The notes under the pieces: generated by a model
The model's database searches: none
Told to the model about the DNA's origin: nothing
Seen by the model: the letters and a program-made list of their open reading frames with translations, nothing else
Assembly (NCBI RefSeq): GCF_021165955.1
Contig: NZ_CP088952.1
Location: 1,736,001 to 1,800,000, forward strand
DNA length: 64,000 nucleotides
From: Massilia endophytica
GTDB lineage: Bacteria > Pseudomonadota > Gammaproteobacteria > Burkholderiales > Burkholderiaceae_D
Direction of reading: 5' to 3'
In this document: piece after piece, positions 42,834 through 51,619 of the stretch
How the letters are laid out: every line of letters starts with the position of its first letter
How positions within the stretch are numbered: position 1 is the first letter of the stretch
Translations under genes and position numbers: made by a program

Positions 42834-43633
42834 GCGGGGCAGTAAAGCAGGACGGCCGTGATGTTGTCGCGGCTTCCATCACGCTTGGCCTGCGCCACCA
42901 GTTCGGCACAGGCGATGTGCAGCGTTTCGGGCCGCGCGGCCGCCAGCACGGCGGCGATGGCCGCGTCGCTGGTCGGGCCGTGCAGGCCGTCGCTGCATAG
43001 CAGATAGAGATCGCCCGCCTGCACCGGGCTGGCGTGCAGCTCGGGTTCGATGCCGGGCGACGGGCCCACCGCCTGCAGCAGCAGGTTGCGCGGCGGCAGC
43101 GGTTCGGGCGCGCCCAGATCCAGCGCCTGCTGGTACATGGTCTGGTCGCGCGTCAGCTGCGCAAGCTGGCCGTTGCGCCAGCGGTAAAGGCGGGTGTCCC
43201 CAATGTGAAAGGCCAGCAGCGGCGCTTCGGGCGCGGGCTGCCAGATGCCCGTCAGCGTGGTGCCCATGCCGGTGCCGTCGCTCCTGCCTCCGGCGGCATT
43301 GATTCCATAGATCGTATCGTTGGCGTGGGCGATGGCCGCGGCCAGGAGCTCGCGCGCCGCCGCGCAGGGACCGGTCCAGGTGGCGTCGGGGTCCGGCTGC
43401 AGGCGGTGCAGGCGCAGATAATCCGCGACCAGGCGCAGGGCCTCGGCGCTGGCCACATCGCCTGCCTGGTGGCCGCCCATGCCGTCCGCAACGGCCGCCA
43501 GGTTCAGGTCCTGGGCGACCAGGAAGTTGTCCTGGTTCGAGGGGCGCACGGTGCCGGTGTCCGTCAGGCCGAAGGCGGTTCCCAGCGGGAGCCGCAGGTA
43601 TTCGGAAGGCGACAGCTGCTGCCAGGCGCTCAT
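42830..43633 (-). CDS. PP2C-type protein phosphatase
   Basis: Metal-dependent Ser/Thr phosphatase, 267 aa. All PP2C motifs are visible: RPSNQDNF, AVADGMGGHQAGDVAS, GTTLTGIW, FHIGDTRLYRW, CSDGLHG and DNITAVLL. No membrane segment. Its ATG overlaps the mrcA stop as ATGA, so it is translated with the penicillin-binding protein. No partner kinase is visible here. PppA of type VI systems is a relative, but the context gives no support for that. Confidence 0.92.
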   Translation of the reverse strand: MSAWQQLSPSEYLRLPLGTAFGLTDTGTVRPSNQDNFLVAQDLNLAAVADGMGGHQAGDVASAEALRLVADYLRLHRLQPDPDATWTGPCAAARELLAAAIAHANDTIYGINAAGGRSDGTGMGTTLTGIWQPAPEAPLLAFHIGDTRLYRWRNGQLAQLTRDQTMYQQALDLGAPEPLPPRNLLLQAVGPSPGIEPELHASPVQAGDLYLLCSDGLHGPTSDAAIAAVLAAARPETLHIACAELVAQAKRDGSRDNITAVLLYCPA

Positions 43634-45996
43634 GGTGCGGTTGGCGGCGTGGGCGGGGCCGGCGGCGCCGGCGGAATGTCGGCCGGTGGGGGCGGCTCGT
43701 CAGGCTCGGGCGGTTCGGATGGTTCCTCGTCCAGATCGATGCCGCGCACCGTCGGATCGTTCGCATACTCTTCGTAGATCCATTCGCCGTCTGCCTGCAC
43801 CACGCCCTCCGGCGCCGCGCGTTCCACGGGCGGCCGTTTGGACAGGGCCACCTTCATGTAGTCGATCCAGATGGGCAGGGCCAGGGTGGCGCCGAATTCG
43901 CGGCCGCCCAGCGATTTGGGCTCGTCGTAGCCCATCCAGGCCACGGCCACGATGCCCCCGCCATAGCCCGCGAACCAGCCGTCCATGGCGTCGCTGGTGG
44001 TGCCAGTCTTGCCTGCGATGTCGCTGCGGCCGAGGCGCTGGGTGGAGATGGCGCCGGTGCCGCTGCGCGTGACCTCCTTGAGCATACTGTCCATGATGAA
44101 GACGTTGCGCGCGTCGAGGGTGCGGCGGCTTTCGTCCAGCGCGGGCGGCGCCTTGGCCTGTTTGAGCACCTTGCCTTTGGAGTCGGTGATGCGCTCGATC
44201 AGGTAGGGTTCGATGCGGTAGCCGCCGTTGGCGAAGACGGCATAGGCGTCGGCCATCTGCAGCGGCGTCACCGAGCCCGTGCCAAGCGCCATGGTGTAGT
44301 TCTGGGGATGCTTGGGCAGGTCGAAGCCGAACTTGCCAAGGTGGCTGTGGGCAAAGGGTACGGTGGCGGCGCGCAGGATGCGCACCGAAGGCACGTTCTT
44401 CGACGCGGCCAGCGACCGGCGCATGGTGATGGGGCCGTCGAACACGAAGTCGTCGTTGTTCGGCCGCCAGGGTTCGCCGTTTGCGCCGCCCGGCATTTCG
44501 ATCGGCTCGTCCAGCACCATGGTGCCGGGGTAGTAGCCTTTTTCCAGGGCTGCCGAATAGATGAAGGGCTTGATCGCGGAGCCGGGCTGGCGCCAGGCCT
44601 GGGTCACGTGGTTGAACTTCTGCAGCCCGTAGTCGAAGCCGCCCACCAGGGCGTGGTAGGCGCCGGTGCTGGAGTCGATGGAAACAAAGGCCGCCGCCAC
44701 CTTGGGCACCTGGCTGATGGACCACTGCTTCTTGTCGTTGCGGGCCACGCGGATGACGGCGCCGGGGCGGATGCGCACAGTGTCCTTGGCCTTGGCGGAG
44801 AGGGCGGAGGCGGCGAACTTCAGGCCCTCGCCCGTGATGGTCACGTCTTCGCCGTCCGCGGTCTCCACCTGGACTTCGGTGGGCGAGGCCTGCAGCACCA
44901 CGGCGGCAAACAGGCCGTCGCTGCCCGCGCGCTTGTTGAGCGCCTCATCGATGGCTTCCTCGCGTTCCTCTTCGTTCTCGGGAAGCTTGATGAAGGCTTC
45001 CGGCCCGCGGTAGCCATGGCGCTGGTCGTAGGCGATGACGTTGCGGCGCACGGACTCGTAGGCTGCGTCCTGGTCGGCGCTGAGAATGGTGGTGTAGACG
45101 TTGATGCCGCGCGAATAGGACTCTTCCTTGTATTCGGCGTAGACGGCCTGGCGCGCCAGTTCGGCCACGTATTCGGCGTGGGTGTCGAATTCCTGGCCCT
45201 TGTTGTTGATGCGCAGGGGCTCGTGCAGCGCCTTCTCGTACTGCTCCTTCGTGATGTATTCGAGCTCGTACAGGCGCTTGAGCACCAGCTGCTGCCGGGC
45301 CTTGGCGCGCTTGGGGTTGGAAACCGGATTGTGGCGCGAAGGATTCTGCGGCAGGCCCGCGAGCATTGCCATTTCCGCAATCGAAAGCTCCTTCAGCGAT
45401 TTACCGAAGTACATCTGCGAGGCCGCGCTGAAGCCGAAGGAGCGCTGGCCCAGGTAGATCTGGTTCATGTACAGCTCGAGGATCTGGTCCTTCGTCAGTA
45501 CCGCTTCCATCTTATAGGTCAGCATCACCTCGTTGGCCTTGCGCGCCCAGACCTTTTCCCTGGTCAGGTAGAAGTTGCGGGCCACCTGCATGCTGATGGT
45601 GGAGCCGCCCTGGCGGAAGCCGCCGCGCAGGTTGGCGCGCGCCGCGCCCAGGGCCCGTATCCAGTCGATGCCGCCGTGCTCGTAGAAGCGGGTGTCCTCG
45701 ATGGCCAGCACGGCCTTTTTCATCATCTCGGGAATCTGCTGGATGGGCATGAAATCGCGGTGCTCTTCGCCGAATTCGCCGATCAGCACCTTGTCCGCCG
45801 TGTAGATGCGCAGGGGGATCTTGGGCTGGTAATCCTTGACCGCATCGAGCGCGGGAAGGTTGGGCGCGATATAGAGGAAGAGGTAGGCCAGCAGGCCCGC
45901 GAGGACGGCCAGGGCGCCGGCGCCGGCCGCCAGCAGCGCGCGCCGCACATTGCGGCGGTTCAGCCAGGCGGGCAGGCTGGAATGCGGGGTGTTCAA
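43630..45996 (-). CDS. mrcA: Penicillin-binding protein 1A (class A PBP)
   Basis: Bifunctional peptidoglycan glycosyltransferase/transpeptidase, about 788 aa. I choose TTG 45996: GAGAG lies nine bases before it, and a TATAAT at 46035-46030 would put the transcript start inside the longer frame that opens at 46041. One membrane helix, GT51 motifs (AIEDTRFYEHGGID, GGSTISMQ, KNEVMLTYK-like, LELYMNQIYLG), an OB-like insert, then SAIK in RQPGSAIKPF, SKN in AASKNVPS and KTG in AGKTGTT. It ends in a Pro/Glu-rich tail. Confidence 0.93.
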   Translation of the reverse strand: MNTPHSSLPAWLNRRNVRRALLAAGAGALAVLAGLLAYLFLYIAPNLPALDAVKDYQPKIPLRIYTADKVLIGEFGEEHRDFMPIQQIPEMMKKAVLAIEDTRFYEHGGIDWIRALGAARANLRGGFRQGGSTISMQVARNFYLTREKVWARKANEVMLTYKMEAVLTKDQILELYMNQIYLGQRSFGFSAASQMYFGKSLKELSIAEMAMLAGLPQNPSRHNPVSNPKRAKARQQLVLKRLYELEYITKEQYEKALHEPLRINNKGQEFDTHAEYVAELARQAVYAEYKEESYSRGINVYTTILSADQDAAYESVRRNVIAYDQRHGYRGPEAFIKLPENEEEREEAIDEALNKRAGSDGLFAAVVLQASPTEVQVETADGEDVTITGEGLKFAASALSAKAKDTVRIRPGAVIRVARNDKKQWSISQVPKVAAAFVSIDSSTGAYHALVGGFDYGLQKFNHVTQAWRQPGSAIKPFIYSAALEKGYYPGTMVLDEPIEMPGGANGEPWRPNNDDFVFDGPITMRRSLAASKNVPSVRILRAATVPFAHSHLGKFGFDLPKHPQNYTMALGTGSVTPLQMADAYAVFANGGYRIEPYLIERITDSKGKVLKQAKAPPALDESRRTLDARNVFIMDSMLKEVTRSGTGAISTQRLGRSDIAGKTGTTSDAMDGWFAGYGGGIVAVAWMGYDEPKSLGGREFGATLALPIWIDYMKVALSKRPPVERAAPEGVVQADGEWIYEEYANDPTVRGIDLDEEPSEPPEPDEPPPPADIPPAPPAPPTPPTAP

Positions 45997-46029
45997 AACG
46001 CAGATCTCTCGGGTGATGAAGTCGGCAAC

Positions 46030-46035
46030 ATTATA
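46030..46035 (-). promoter_or_regulatory. -10 element of mrcA
   Basis: Minus-strand TATAAT in TCTATAATGTTGCC, 33 bases upstream of the chosen TTG start, the same spacing as at mfd. The -35 is weak. Confidence 0.5.
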
Positions 46036-46077
46036 GACCACGCGCCACAGCCCCTTTCCCGCCGGGGCAGGAAGTAG

Positions 46078-46107
46078 TTGCTTGAACGGCGGAATATGTC
46101 GTATCTT
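46078..46107 (+). promoter_or_regulatory. Candidate glpD promoter
   Basis: -35 TTGCTT (46078-46083), 18-base spacer, -10 TATCTT (46102-46107), 29 bases before the glpD start. Confidence 0.45.
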
Positions 46108-46136
46108 GGTAGAAATTTCATTGCTGGGATAGCGGC

Positions 46137-47666
46137 ATGTCGGAAGCAGGGCGGGACGTCGATTGTGATGTGTTGGTCGTGGGCGGCGGCATCAATGGTG
46201 CAGGCATCGCGCGCGACGCGGCGGGCCGCGGCCTGTGCGTGGCCCTGGTGGAAAAGGACGACCTGGCTTCCCATACTTCCTCCGCCTCCACCAAGCTGAT
46301 TCACGGCGGCCTGCGCTATCTCGAATACTACGAGTTCAACCTGGTGCGCAAGGCCCTGGCCGAGCGCGAGGTGCTGCTGCGCTCCGCGCCCCACATCATG
46401 TGGCCCCTGCGCTTCGTGATGCCGCATGCGCCGGGCCAGCGGCCCGCCTTGCTGATCCGCGCCGGACTGTTCCTCTACGACCTGCTGGCCAAGCGCGAGC
46501 TCCTGCCCGCGTCGAGCGCCGTGCGGCTCTCCTGCCATCCCGCCGGGCGTCCGCTCAAGCCGGAGTTCAAGCGCGGCTTTGTGTATTCGGACGGCTGGGT
46601 GGACGACGCCCGCCTCGTTGTGCTCAACGCGATGGATGCGAAGGCCAAGGGCGCCTGCATCCTGCCGCGCACGCGCTGCGTATCCGTGCGGCGCGAGGCC
46701 GACCGCTGGCTTGCCACGCTGCGCAAGGCGGACGGCAGCGAGAAGACCATCAGCGTGCGCTATATCGTGAACGCGGCCGGTCCCTGGACGGCGTCCTTCC
46801 TCGGCGCGGCGACGCAGAAGCCCCATGCCTCGCAGCTGCGGCTGATCAAGGGCAGCCATATCGTCGTGAAGCGCATTTTCGAGCACGACCACGCCTACAT
46901 CTTCCAGAACCGCGACGGCCGCATCGTCTTCGCCATTCCCTACGAGCGCGATTTCACCCTGATCGGCACCACGGACCTGGACTTCCAGGGCGATGCGGAC
47001 AAGGTGGCAATCGGCGAAGGCGAAATCCGCTACCTGTGCGAGCTGGCCAGCGGCTACTTCCGCGAGCCGGTGAAGCCTGCGGACGTGGTATGGACCTATT
47101 CGGGCGTGCGCCCGCTGCTGGAGGACGAGGCGGCGGACGCGAAAGCCGTCACGCGCGACTACCGGCTGGAGGTGGACAACGCGGGCGCGCCCATGATGAG
47201 CGTCTTCGGCGGCAAGATCACCACTTTCCGCAAGCTGGCGGAGGAGGCGGTGGACCAGATCTGCCGCTCGCTCGGCAAATCCGCTCCCGGCTGGACGGAG
47301 CGCGCCTGCCTGCCGGGCGGGGACCTGTTCGGCGACGTGCCGCAGAACCGCTCGGTGCAGGAATTCGGCGCGTGGACGGCGGCCCTGCAGGTGCAGTACG
47401 CCTGGCTGCCGCCCCAGCTGGTGACGCGCTACGCGCGCGCCTACGGCACGCGTATCCACACCCTCCTGCGCGGGCGCAATGCGCTGGCCGACATGGGCGA
47501 GGAGATCCTGCCCGGCCTGTACGAGGCCGAAGCGGACTATCTGCGCAAGCACGAATGGGCGATGAGCGCTGCGGACATCCTGTGGCGGCGCTCGAAGCTC
47601 GGCCTGCATCTCCCGCCGGGCGCCGAAGCCCGCCTGGACGCCTGGCTCGCAGCCCGGGCGGCATAA
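46137..47666 (+). CDS. glpD: Aerobic glycerol-3-phosphate dehydrogenase GlpD
   Basis: Membrane-associated FAD enzyme that oxidises glycerol-3-phosphate to dihydroxyacetone phosphate. The FAD motif DVLVVGGGINGAGIARDAAGRG is at the N-terminus, followed by SSASTKLIHGGLRYLEYYEF and, later, YERDFTLIGTTDLDFQGD and SVFGGKITTFRKLAE. 509 aa. No glpK or glpF is adjacent. It is divergent from mrcA and ends in a bidirectional terminator. Confidence 0.95.
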   Translation: MSEAGRDVDCDVLVVGGGINGAGIARDAAGRGLCVALVEKDDLASHTSSASTKLIHGGLRYLEYYEFNLVRKALAEREVLLRSAPHIMWPLRFVMPHAPGQRPALLIRAGLFLYDLLAKRELLPASSAVRLSCHPAGRPLKPEFKRGFVYSDGWVDDARLVVLNAMDAKAKGACILPRTRCVSVRREADRWLATLRKADGSEKTISVRYIVNAAGPWTASFLGAATQKPHASQLRLIKGSHIVVKRIFEHDHAYIFQNRDGRIVFAIPYERDFTLIGTTDLDFQGDADKVAIGEGEIRYLCELASGYFREPVKPADVVWTYSGVRPLLEDEAADAKAVTRDYRLEVDNAGAPMMSVFGGKITTFRKLAEEAVDQICRSLGKSAPGWTERACLPGGDLFGDVPQNRSVQEFGAWTAALQVQYAWLPPQLVTRYARAYGTRIHTLLRGRNALADMGEEILPGLYEAEADYLRKHEWAMSAADILWRRSKLGLHLPPGAEARLDAWLAARAA

Positions 47667-47693
47667 AAAAAGCCGGCATCTGCCGGCTTTTTT
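47665..47693. terminator. Bidirectional terminator between glpD and the peptide transporter
   Basis: 8-bp stem AGCCGGCA / TGCCGGCT with a 2-base loop, flanked by an A-run on the left and a T-run on the right. It can serve both converging genes. Confidence 0.92.
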
Positions 47694-47708
47694 CCTGTGC
47701 GGGACAGC

Positions 47709-49214
47709 TTACTTCACGCCGTGCATCAGCTTCTGGATCAGGGGCGCCACCAGGAACAGCACAATGCCGCCGCCCACCAGCGAGTAGAAGCCGAAGGTGT
47801 AGCCGGACAGCGCGGACGCCACCGACATGCCCGACTCGCCGCTGACGTGGGAGGCGAAGATGCCGGACAGGTTGTTGCCGATACCGGTCGACAGGAACCA
47901 GCCGCCCATGCCCAGGCCCACCAGGCGGGGAGGGGCCAGCTTGGTCGTCATCGACAGGCCGATAGGCGACAGGCACAGTTCACCGATGGACTGGATCACG
48001 TAGACCATGAACAGGGTCCAGAACGGGATCTTGTTGTTGGCGTCCACCAGCGAGGACAGGGCAAACATCAGCAGCAGGAAGGCCACGCCGTTGAAGATGA
48101 GGCCCAGGCCGAACTTGCGCGGGATCGACGGATCGGCGTTGCGGCGCGAGAGCCACACCCAGGTCGCTGCCACGATAGGCGCGCAGGTGATGATGGCGAT
48201 GGAGTTCACGCTCTGGAACCAGGCGGTGGGGAAGGTCCAGTCGCCGAAGTTTCGGTTGACGATGTTCTCGGCCAGGAAGGTGAAGGAGCTGCCCGCCTGT
48301 TCGAAGAACATCCAGAACAGGATGTTGAAGCCGAAGATCACGAGCATGGCGATGACCTTGTCGCGCGCCACTTTGCCGCAGCGGAAGCCTTCGACCAGCA
48401 TCATTACGGACAGCAGGATGAAGAGCACGGACAGCACGCCCTGCAGGGTTTGCGCGCCCAGCGCCAGCAGGCCGAAGACCACGGGAATCACGGCCAGGCA
48501 GCCCACCGCCACGTAGGCAATACGGGTCTTGTTTTCCGCTTCCGGTTCGGGGCGGCCAATGCCTTTCAGCGCCTGGCGGCCAATGTAGAACCATACGAGG
48601 CTGATCAGCATGCCCACGCCGGAGGCGATGAACACGATCTTGTAGGCGGGCGTGTCGCCCGAGCCGAAGACGTGCTGCGCCAGGTACTGGGTCAGGATCG
48701 GCGCCAGGAAGGCGCCGCAGTTGATGCCCATGTAGAAGATGGTGAAGCCGGAGTCGCGGCGGGCGTCGCCTTGCGCATACAGCTTGCCCACCATGGCGGA
48801 GATGTTCGGCTTGAACAGGCCGTTGCCGGTGATGATGGTGGCCAGGCCCAGTTTGAAGACGGTGGGATCGGGATAGGCGATCATGAACAGCCCCGCCGCC
48901 ATGAAGGCCGCGCCGACCAGGATGGAGCGCTGGTAGCCCAGCACACGGTCTGCCACATAGCCGCCGAACAGCGCGGCGGCGTACACCAGCGCGAGATAGG
49001 AGCCGTAGATCAGGTTCGCGTCGGCCTCGCCGGTGGCGGAGCCTCCGTGGAACTGGGCCACGACATAAAGCACCAGCGCCCAGCGAATGCCGTAGAAGGC
49101 GAAGCGTTCCCAGAACTCGGTCATGAACAGCATCCACAGGGGGCCGGGGTGGCCCATGATCTGCTTGAACTCGGGGATCTTGGCTTCGGTTGGGGTGGTG
49201 GTCGCACCGCTCAT
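47709..49214 (-). CDS. Proton-dependent peptide transporter (POT/PTR family)
   Basis: Inner-membrane di/tripeptide-proton symporter, 501 aa, about 12-14 membrane helices. The ExxER motif is in TEFWERFAFYGIRWALVLY, and GGYVADRVLGYQRSILVG and FTIFYMGINCGAFLAP are POT signatures. I start at ATG 49214, with AGGAGA seven bases upstream; the frame is open further but without a promoter or ribosome site. Dtp-type protein; which paralogue is not clear. Confidence 0.94.
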   Translation of the reverse strand: MSGATTTPTEAKIPEFKQIMGHPGPLWMLFMTEFWERFAFYGIRWALVLYVVAQFHGGSATGEADANLIYGSYLALVYAAALFGGYVADRVLGYQRSILVGAAFMAAGLFMIAYPDPTVFKLGLATIITGNGLFKPNISAMVGKLYAQGDARRDSGFTIFYMGINCGAFLAPILTQYLAQHVFGSGDTPAYKIVFIASGVGMLISLVWFYIGRQALKGIGRPEPEAENKTRIAYVAVGCLAVIPVVFGLLALGAQTLQGVLSVLFILLSVMMLVEGFRCGKVARDKVIAMLVIFGFNILFWMFFEQAGSSFTFLAENIVNRNFGDWTFPTAWFQSVNSIAIITCAPIVAATWVWLSRRNADPSIPRKFGLGLIFNGVAFLLLMFALSSLVDANNKIPFWTLFMVYVIQSIGELCLSPIGLSMTTKLAPPRLVGLGMGGWFLSTGIGNNLSGIFASHVSGESGMSVASALSGYTFGFYSLVGGGIVLFLVAPLIQKLMHGVK

Positions 49215-49421
49215 GCGGATTCTCCTGGCTGAAAAAAGCCGCCATTGTAATGCACCGCGTCCGCTTGTCGAGAACTTCGCGTGCTGCATGGCAGCATTGT
49301 GGTATGTTTGCCAAGGTTGCAACACTCTTGTCACGCCACAAGTCGAAGGGATGGCGTATATTGGGGCTGCGAGCCCAACTGGTATCGCTGTATTGGAAAC
49401 TAAAATAGGATTTGTCGCATC

Positions 49422-50792
49422 ATGGAACATGGCATTGTCGATACACAGATTTCGCCCGAAGGCAAGCTGGAGGTACTGTCCAAGGCCGAAGTCGCAAAGC
49501 TGCTCGATTCAGGAAAAGGAGGGCTGTACCAGATCTTCCGCAAGTGCGCGCTGGCCGTGCTCAATTGCGGCAGCACCATCGACGATGGAAAGGAACTGCT
49601 GGAGCGTTTCAAGTCGTTCGAAATCAACATCATGCAGCGCGAGCGCGGCATCAAGCTCGAAATCAAGGGCGCGCCCGCCATCGCCTTCGTCGACGGCAAA
49701 ATGATCAAGGGCATACACGAGCACCTGTTCGCGGTGCTGCGCGATATCGTCTTCGTCAGCAACGAGGTCACCGGCAATCCCAAGTTCGACCTCGCCACCA
49801 CGGAAGGCACCACGGACGCCGTCTTCCACATCCTGCGCAATGCCAATGTGCTCAAGCCGCAGTCGAACCCCAACCTGGTGGTGTGCTGGGGCGGCCACTC
49901 GATCAACCGTTCCGAATACAACTACACCAAGGAAGTGGGTTACCAGCTTGGGCTGCGCGGCCTGGACATCTGCACCGGCTGCGGCCCGGGCGCCATGAAG
50001 GGGCCCATGAAAGGCGCCACCATCGGCCACGCCAAGCAGCGCTTCACGGGCGGGCGCTACCTGGGCATCACGGAGCCCGGCATCATTGCCGCCGAGTCGC
50101 CGAACCCCATCGTGAACGACCTGGTCATCATGCCGGACATCGAGAAGCGCCTGGAAGCCTTCGTGCGCACGGGCCACGGCATCATCGTCTTCCCTGGCGG
50201 CGCTGGCACGGCCGAGGAGATCCTGTACATCCTCGGCATCCTGCTCCATCCGGACAACGCGGAACTGCCGTTCCCCCTCATCTTCACCGGTCCCGAAACG
50301 GCGCGCGAGTACTTCACGCAGATCAATGAGTTCATCGGCCTCACCCTCGGCGCGGAGGCGCAGAAGCGCTACCGCATCATCGTGGACGATCCGGCCCAGG
50401 TGGCGCGCGAGATGCAGGAGGGGATGAAGCAGGTGCGCGAATTCCGCAAGGCGCGCAGCGATGCCTATTACTTCAACTGGGCGCTCAAGATCGACGAAGA
50501 GTTCCAGCGTCCTTTCGCGCCCACGCACGAGAACATGCGCAACCTGCGCCTGCACAAGAACCAGCCGGTGCACGAGCTGGCCGCCCAGCTGCGCCGGGCT
50601 TTCTCGGGTGTGGTGGCGGGGAACGTGAAGGAAGACGGCATTCGCGCCATCGAGAAGTACGGCCACTTCGAGATCCACGGCGACCCGGAAATCATGGGCC
50701 CGATGGATGCGCTGCTGGCCTCCTTCGTCGCCCAGAGCCGCATGAAGCTGCCGGGCAAGGCCTACATCCCTTGCTATAAAGTCGTCAAGTAA
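49422..50792 (+). CDS. ppnN: Nucleotide 5'-monophosphate nucleosidase PpnN (YgdH)
   Basis: LOG-family nucleosidase that splits purine and pyrimidine monophosphates; in E. coli it is stimulated by (p)ppGpp. 456 aa, with an N-domain (EVLSKAEVAKLLDSGKGGLYQIFRK), the Rossmann core (LDICTGCGPGAMKGPMKGA) and the PGGxGTxxE motif in VFPGGAGTAEEILY. The C-terminal domain is present. TAAAAT at 49401-49406 may be the -10. Confidence 0.95.
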   Translation: MEHGIVDTQISPEGKLEVLSKAEVAKLLDSGKGGLYQIFRKCALAVLNCGSTIDDGKELLERFKSFEINIMQRERGIKLEIKGAPAIAFVDGKMIKGIHEHLFAVLRDIVFVSNEVTGNPKFDLATTEGTTDAVFHILRNANVLKPQSNPNLVVCWGGHSINRSEYNYTKEVGYQLGLRGLDICTGCGPGAMKGPMKGATIGHAKQRFTGGRYLGITEPGIIAAESPNPIVNDLVIMPDIEKRLEAFVRTGHGIIVFPGGAGTAEEILYILGILLHPDNAELPFPLIFTGPETAREYFTQINEFIGLTLGAEAQKRYRIIVDDPAQVAREMQEGMKQVREFRKARSDAYYFNWALKIDEEFQRPFAPTHENMRNLRLHKNQPVHELAAQLRRAFSGVVAGNVKEDGIRAIEKYGHFEIHGDPEIMGPMDALLASFVAQSRMKLPGKAYIPCYKVVK

Positions 50793-50808
50793 GTCGGCCG
50801 CACCTTAA

Positions 50809-50843
50809 CCCCTGGAGTTGTGCGTCTTGCGCAGCTGCAGGGG
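50809..50843 (+). terminator. Complex hairpin after ppnN
   Basis: Outer arms CCCCTG / CAGGGG (50809-50814, 50838-50843) and inner arms TGCG / CGCA (50821-50824, 50830-50833). It has no T-run, so termination is uncertain. Confidence 0.4.
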
Positions 50844-50858
50844 TCTATGCGAAGCCGG

Positions 50859-51338
50859 TCATGGACTGCCTGGAGCGTGGAAGGCGCCTTCGAACAAACG
50901 CGTTATCGCGGTTTTTCGCGCTGACCGGCAGACGTCTGCAAGCAGCCATCCATCGTTTCCTGGAAGGCGCAGCCAGATGGCTTTCCAGGCATTGCGGTTG
51001 CCGCTGCCGTGCAGGTCCGCGAAGCGGGACGGCGATATCGGGCCATCACCGTATATGATTTCTGCCCCCTCGACTACGGCAAAGTACTGCTCTGGGCCAA
51101 AGCTTGCGCGGAGCTTCGTTCCATCGGGAAGAAACAGCTCCTTCCATTGGTACCCTGATTCTGATCGACTAGCTGGCTGCTGTGGGGCTGCGGGAGCAGG
51201 TTTCATGTAGGCCCGGATCGCGTCGCAGATGATTGGTTCGAGCCGGAAGTCCGACCAGAAATAGCCGGTGAAGTCGCCAAGTTCTTACAGCAGCTCGGCT
51301 GGCACGCGGAGGGGCATTGTGAGGTCATCGCTAGACAT
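50859..51338 (-). pseudogene. Small gene broken by an in-frame TAA (RAMA/DUF4357-like domain)
   Basis: Reading from ATG 51338, with AAAGG eight bases upstream, gives 17 codons ending RVPAELL, then TAA (51287-51285), then the same frame continues: ELGDFTGYFWSDFRLEPIICD up to a TGA at 50859. The second part contains an internal ATG at 51206 that would give a 115-aa fragment. The body (WKELFLPDGTKLRASFG, YFAVVEGAEIIYGDG, GNRNAWKAIWLR) recalls the small RAMA/DUF4357-type domains, but I am unsure. Either a nonsense mutation or a sequence error. Confidence 0.7.
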
Positions 51339-51360
51339 GGGGTACCTTTCTGAAAAAACG

Positions 51361-51540
51361 GGTTTTACTAAACGCCGCTAAATCCCGCGGGAACCTGCTA
51401 TAACGCGCTAATACTTACTAAAACTGCCGTTCGTAATCTTTAGAGGCGATTGCCAAGGTTTAGTTCCCGAAGTCTGAGTAGTACGAATTAGCGGGGTCTA
51501 TCGCGAAATAGTATGAAATCGCAGGTTTTAGTAAGAATGG
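51361..51540. repeat. Non-coding stretch with nested inverted repeats
   Basis: CTTACTAAAAC (51414-51424) pairs with GTTTTAGTAAG (51525-51535), and inside it CGCTAAT (51406-51412) pairs with ATTAGCG (51487-51493). Several more CTAA/TTAG strings occur. No coding frame is convincing from 51339 to 51566. It resembles a recombination or attachment region; function unknown. Confidence 0.55.
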
Positions 51541-51566
51541 AAAAAACAGATACGGACACCCCATAA

Positions 51567-51599
51567 GAAAAAAAGCCGCGCTGCGGGGCAGGGCGGCTT
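51567..51599 (-). terminator. Terminator of the prfB-HAD-lysS operon
   Basis: On the minus strand stem AAGCCGC / GCGGCTT followed by a run of T, about 20 bases after the lysS stop. Confidence 0.75.
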
Positions 51600-51619
51600 C
51601 TTGATTGAACGAGGAAGGA

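Noticed and set aside
42830..43633. PP2C gene considered as the phosphatase of a type VI system (PppA)
   Set aside because: It is coupled to mrcA and about 17 kb from the orphan tssFG; no kinase or Fha protein is near.
50818..51210. 130-codon plus-strand open frame in the ppnN-lysS interval
   Set aside because: It is antisense to the interrupted minus-strand gene, has poor composition and no ribosome site; the minus strand continues sensibly on both sides of its stop.
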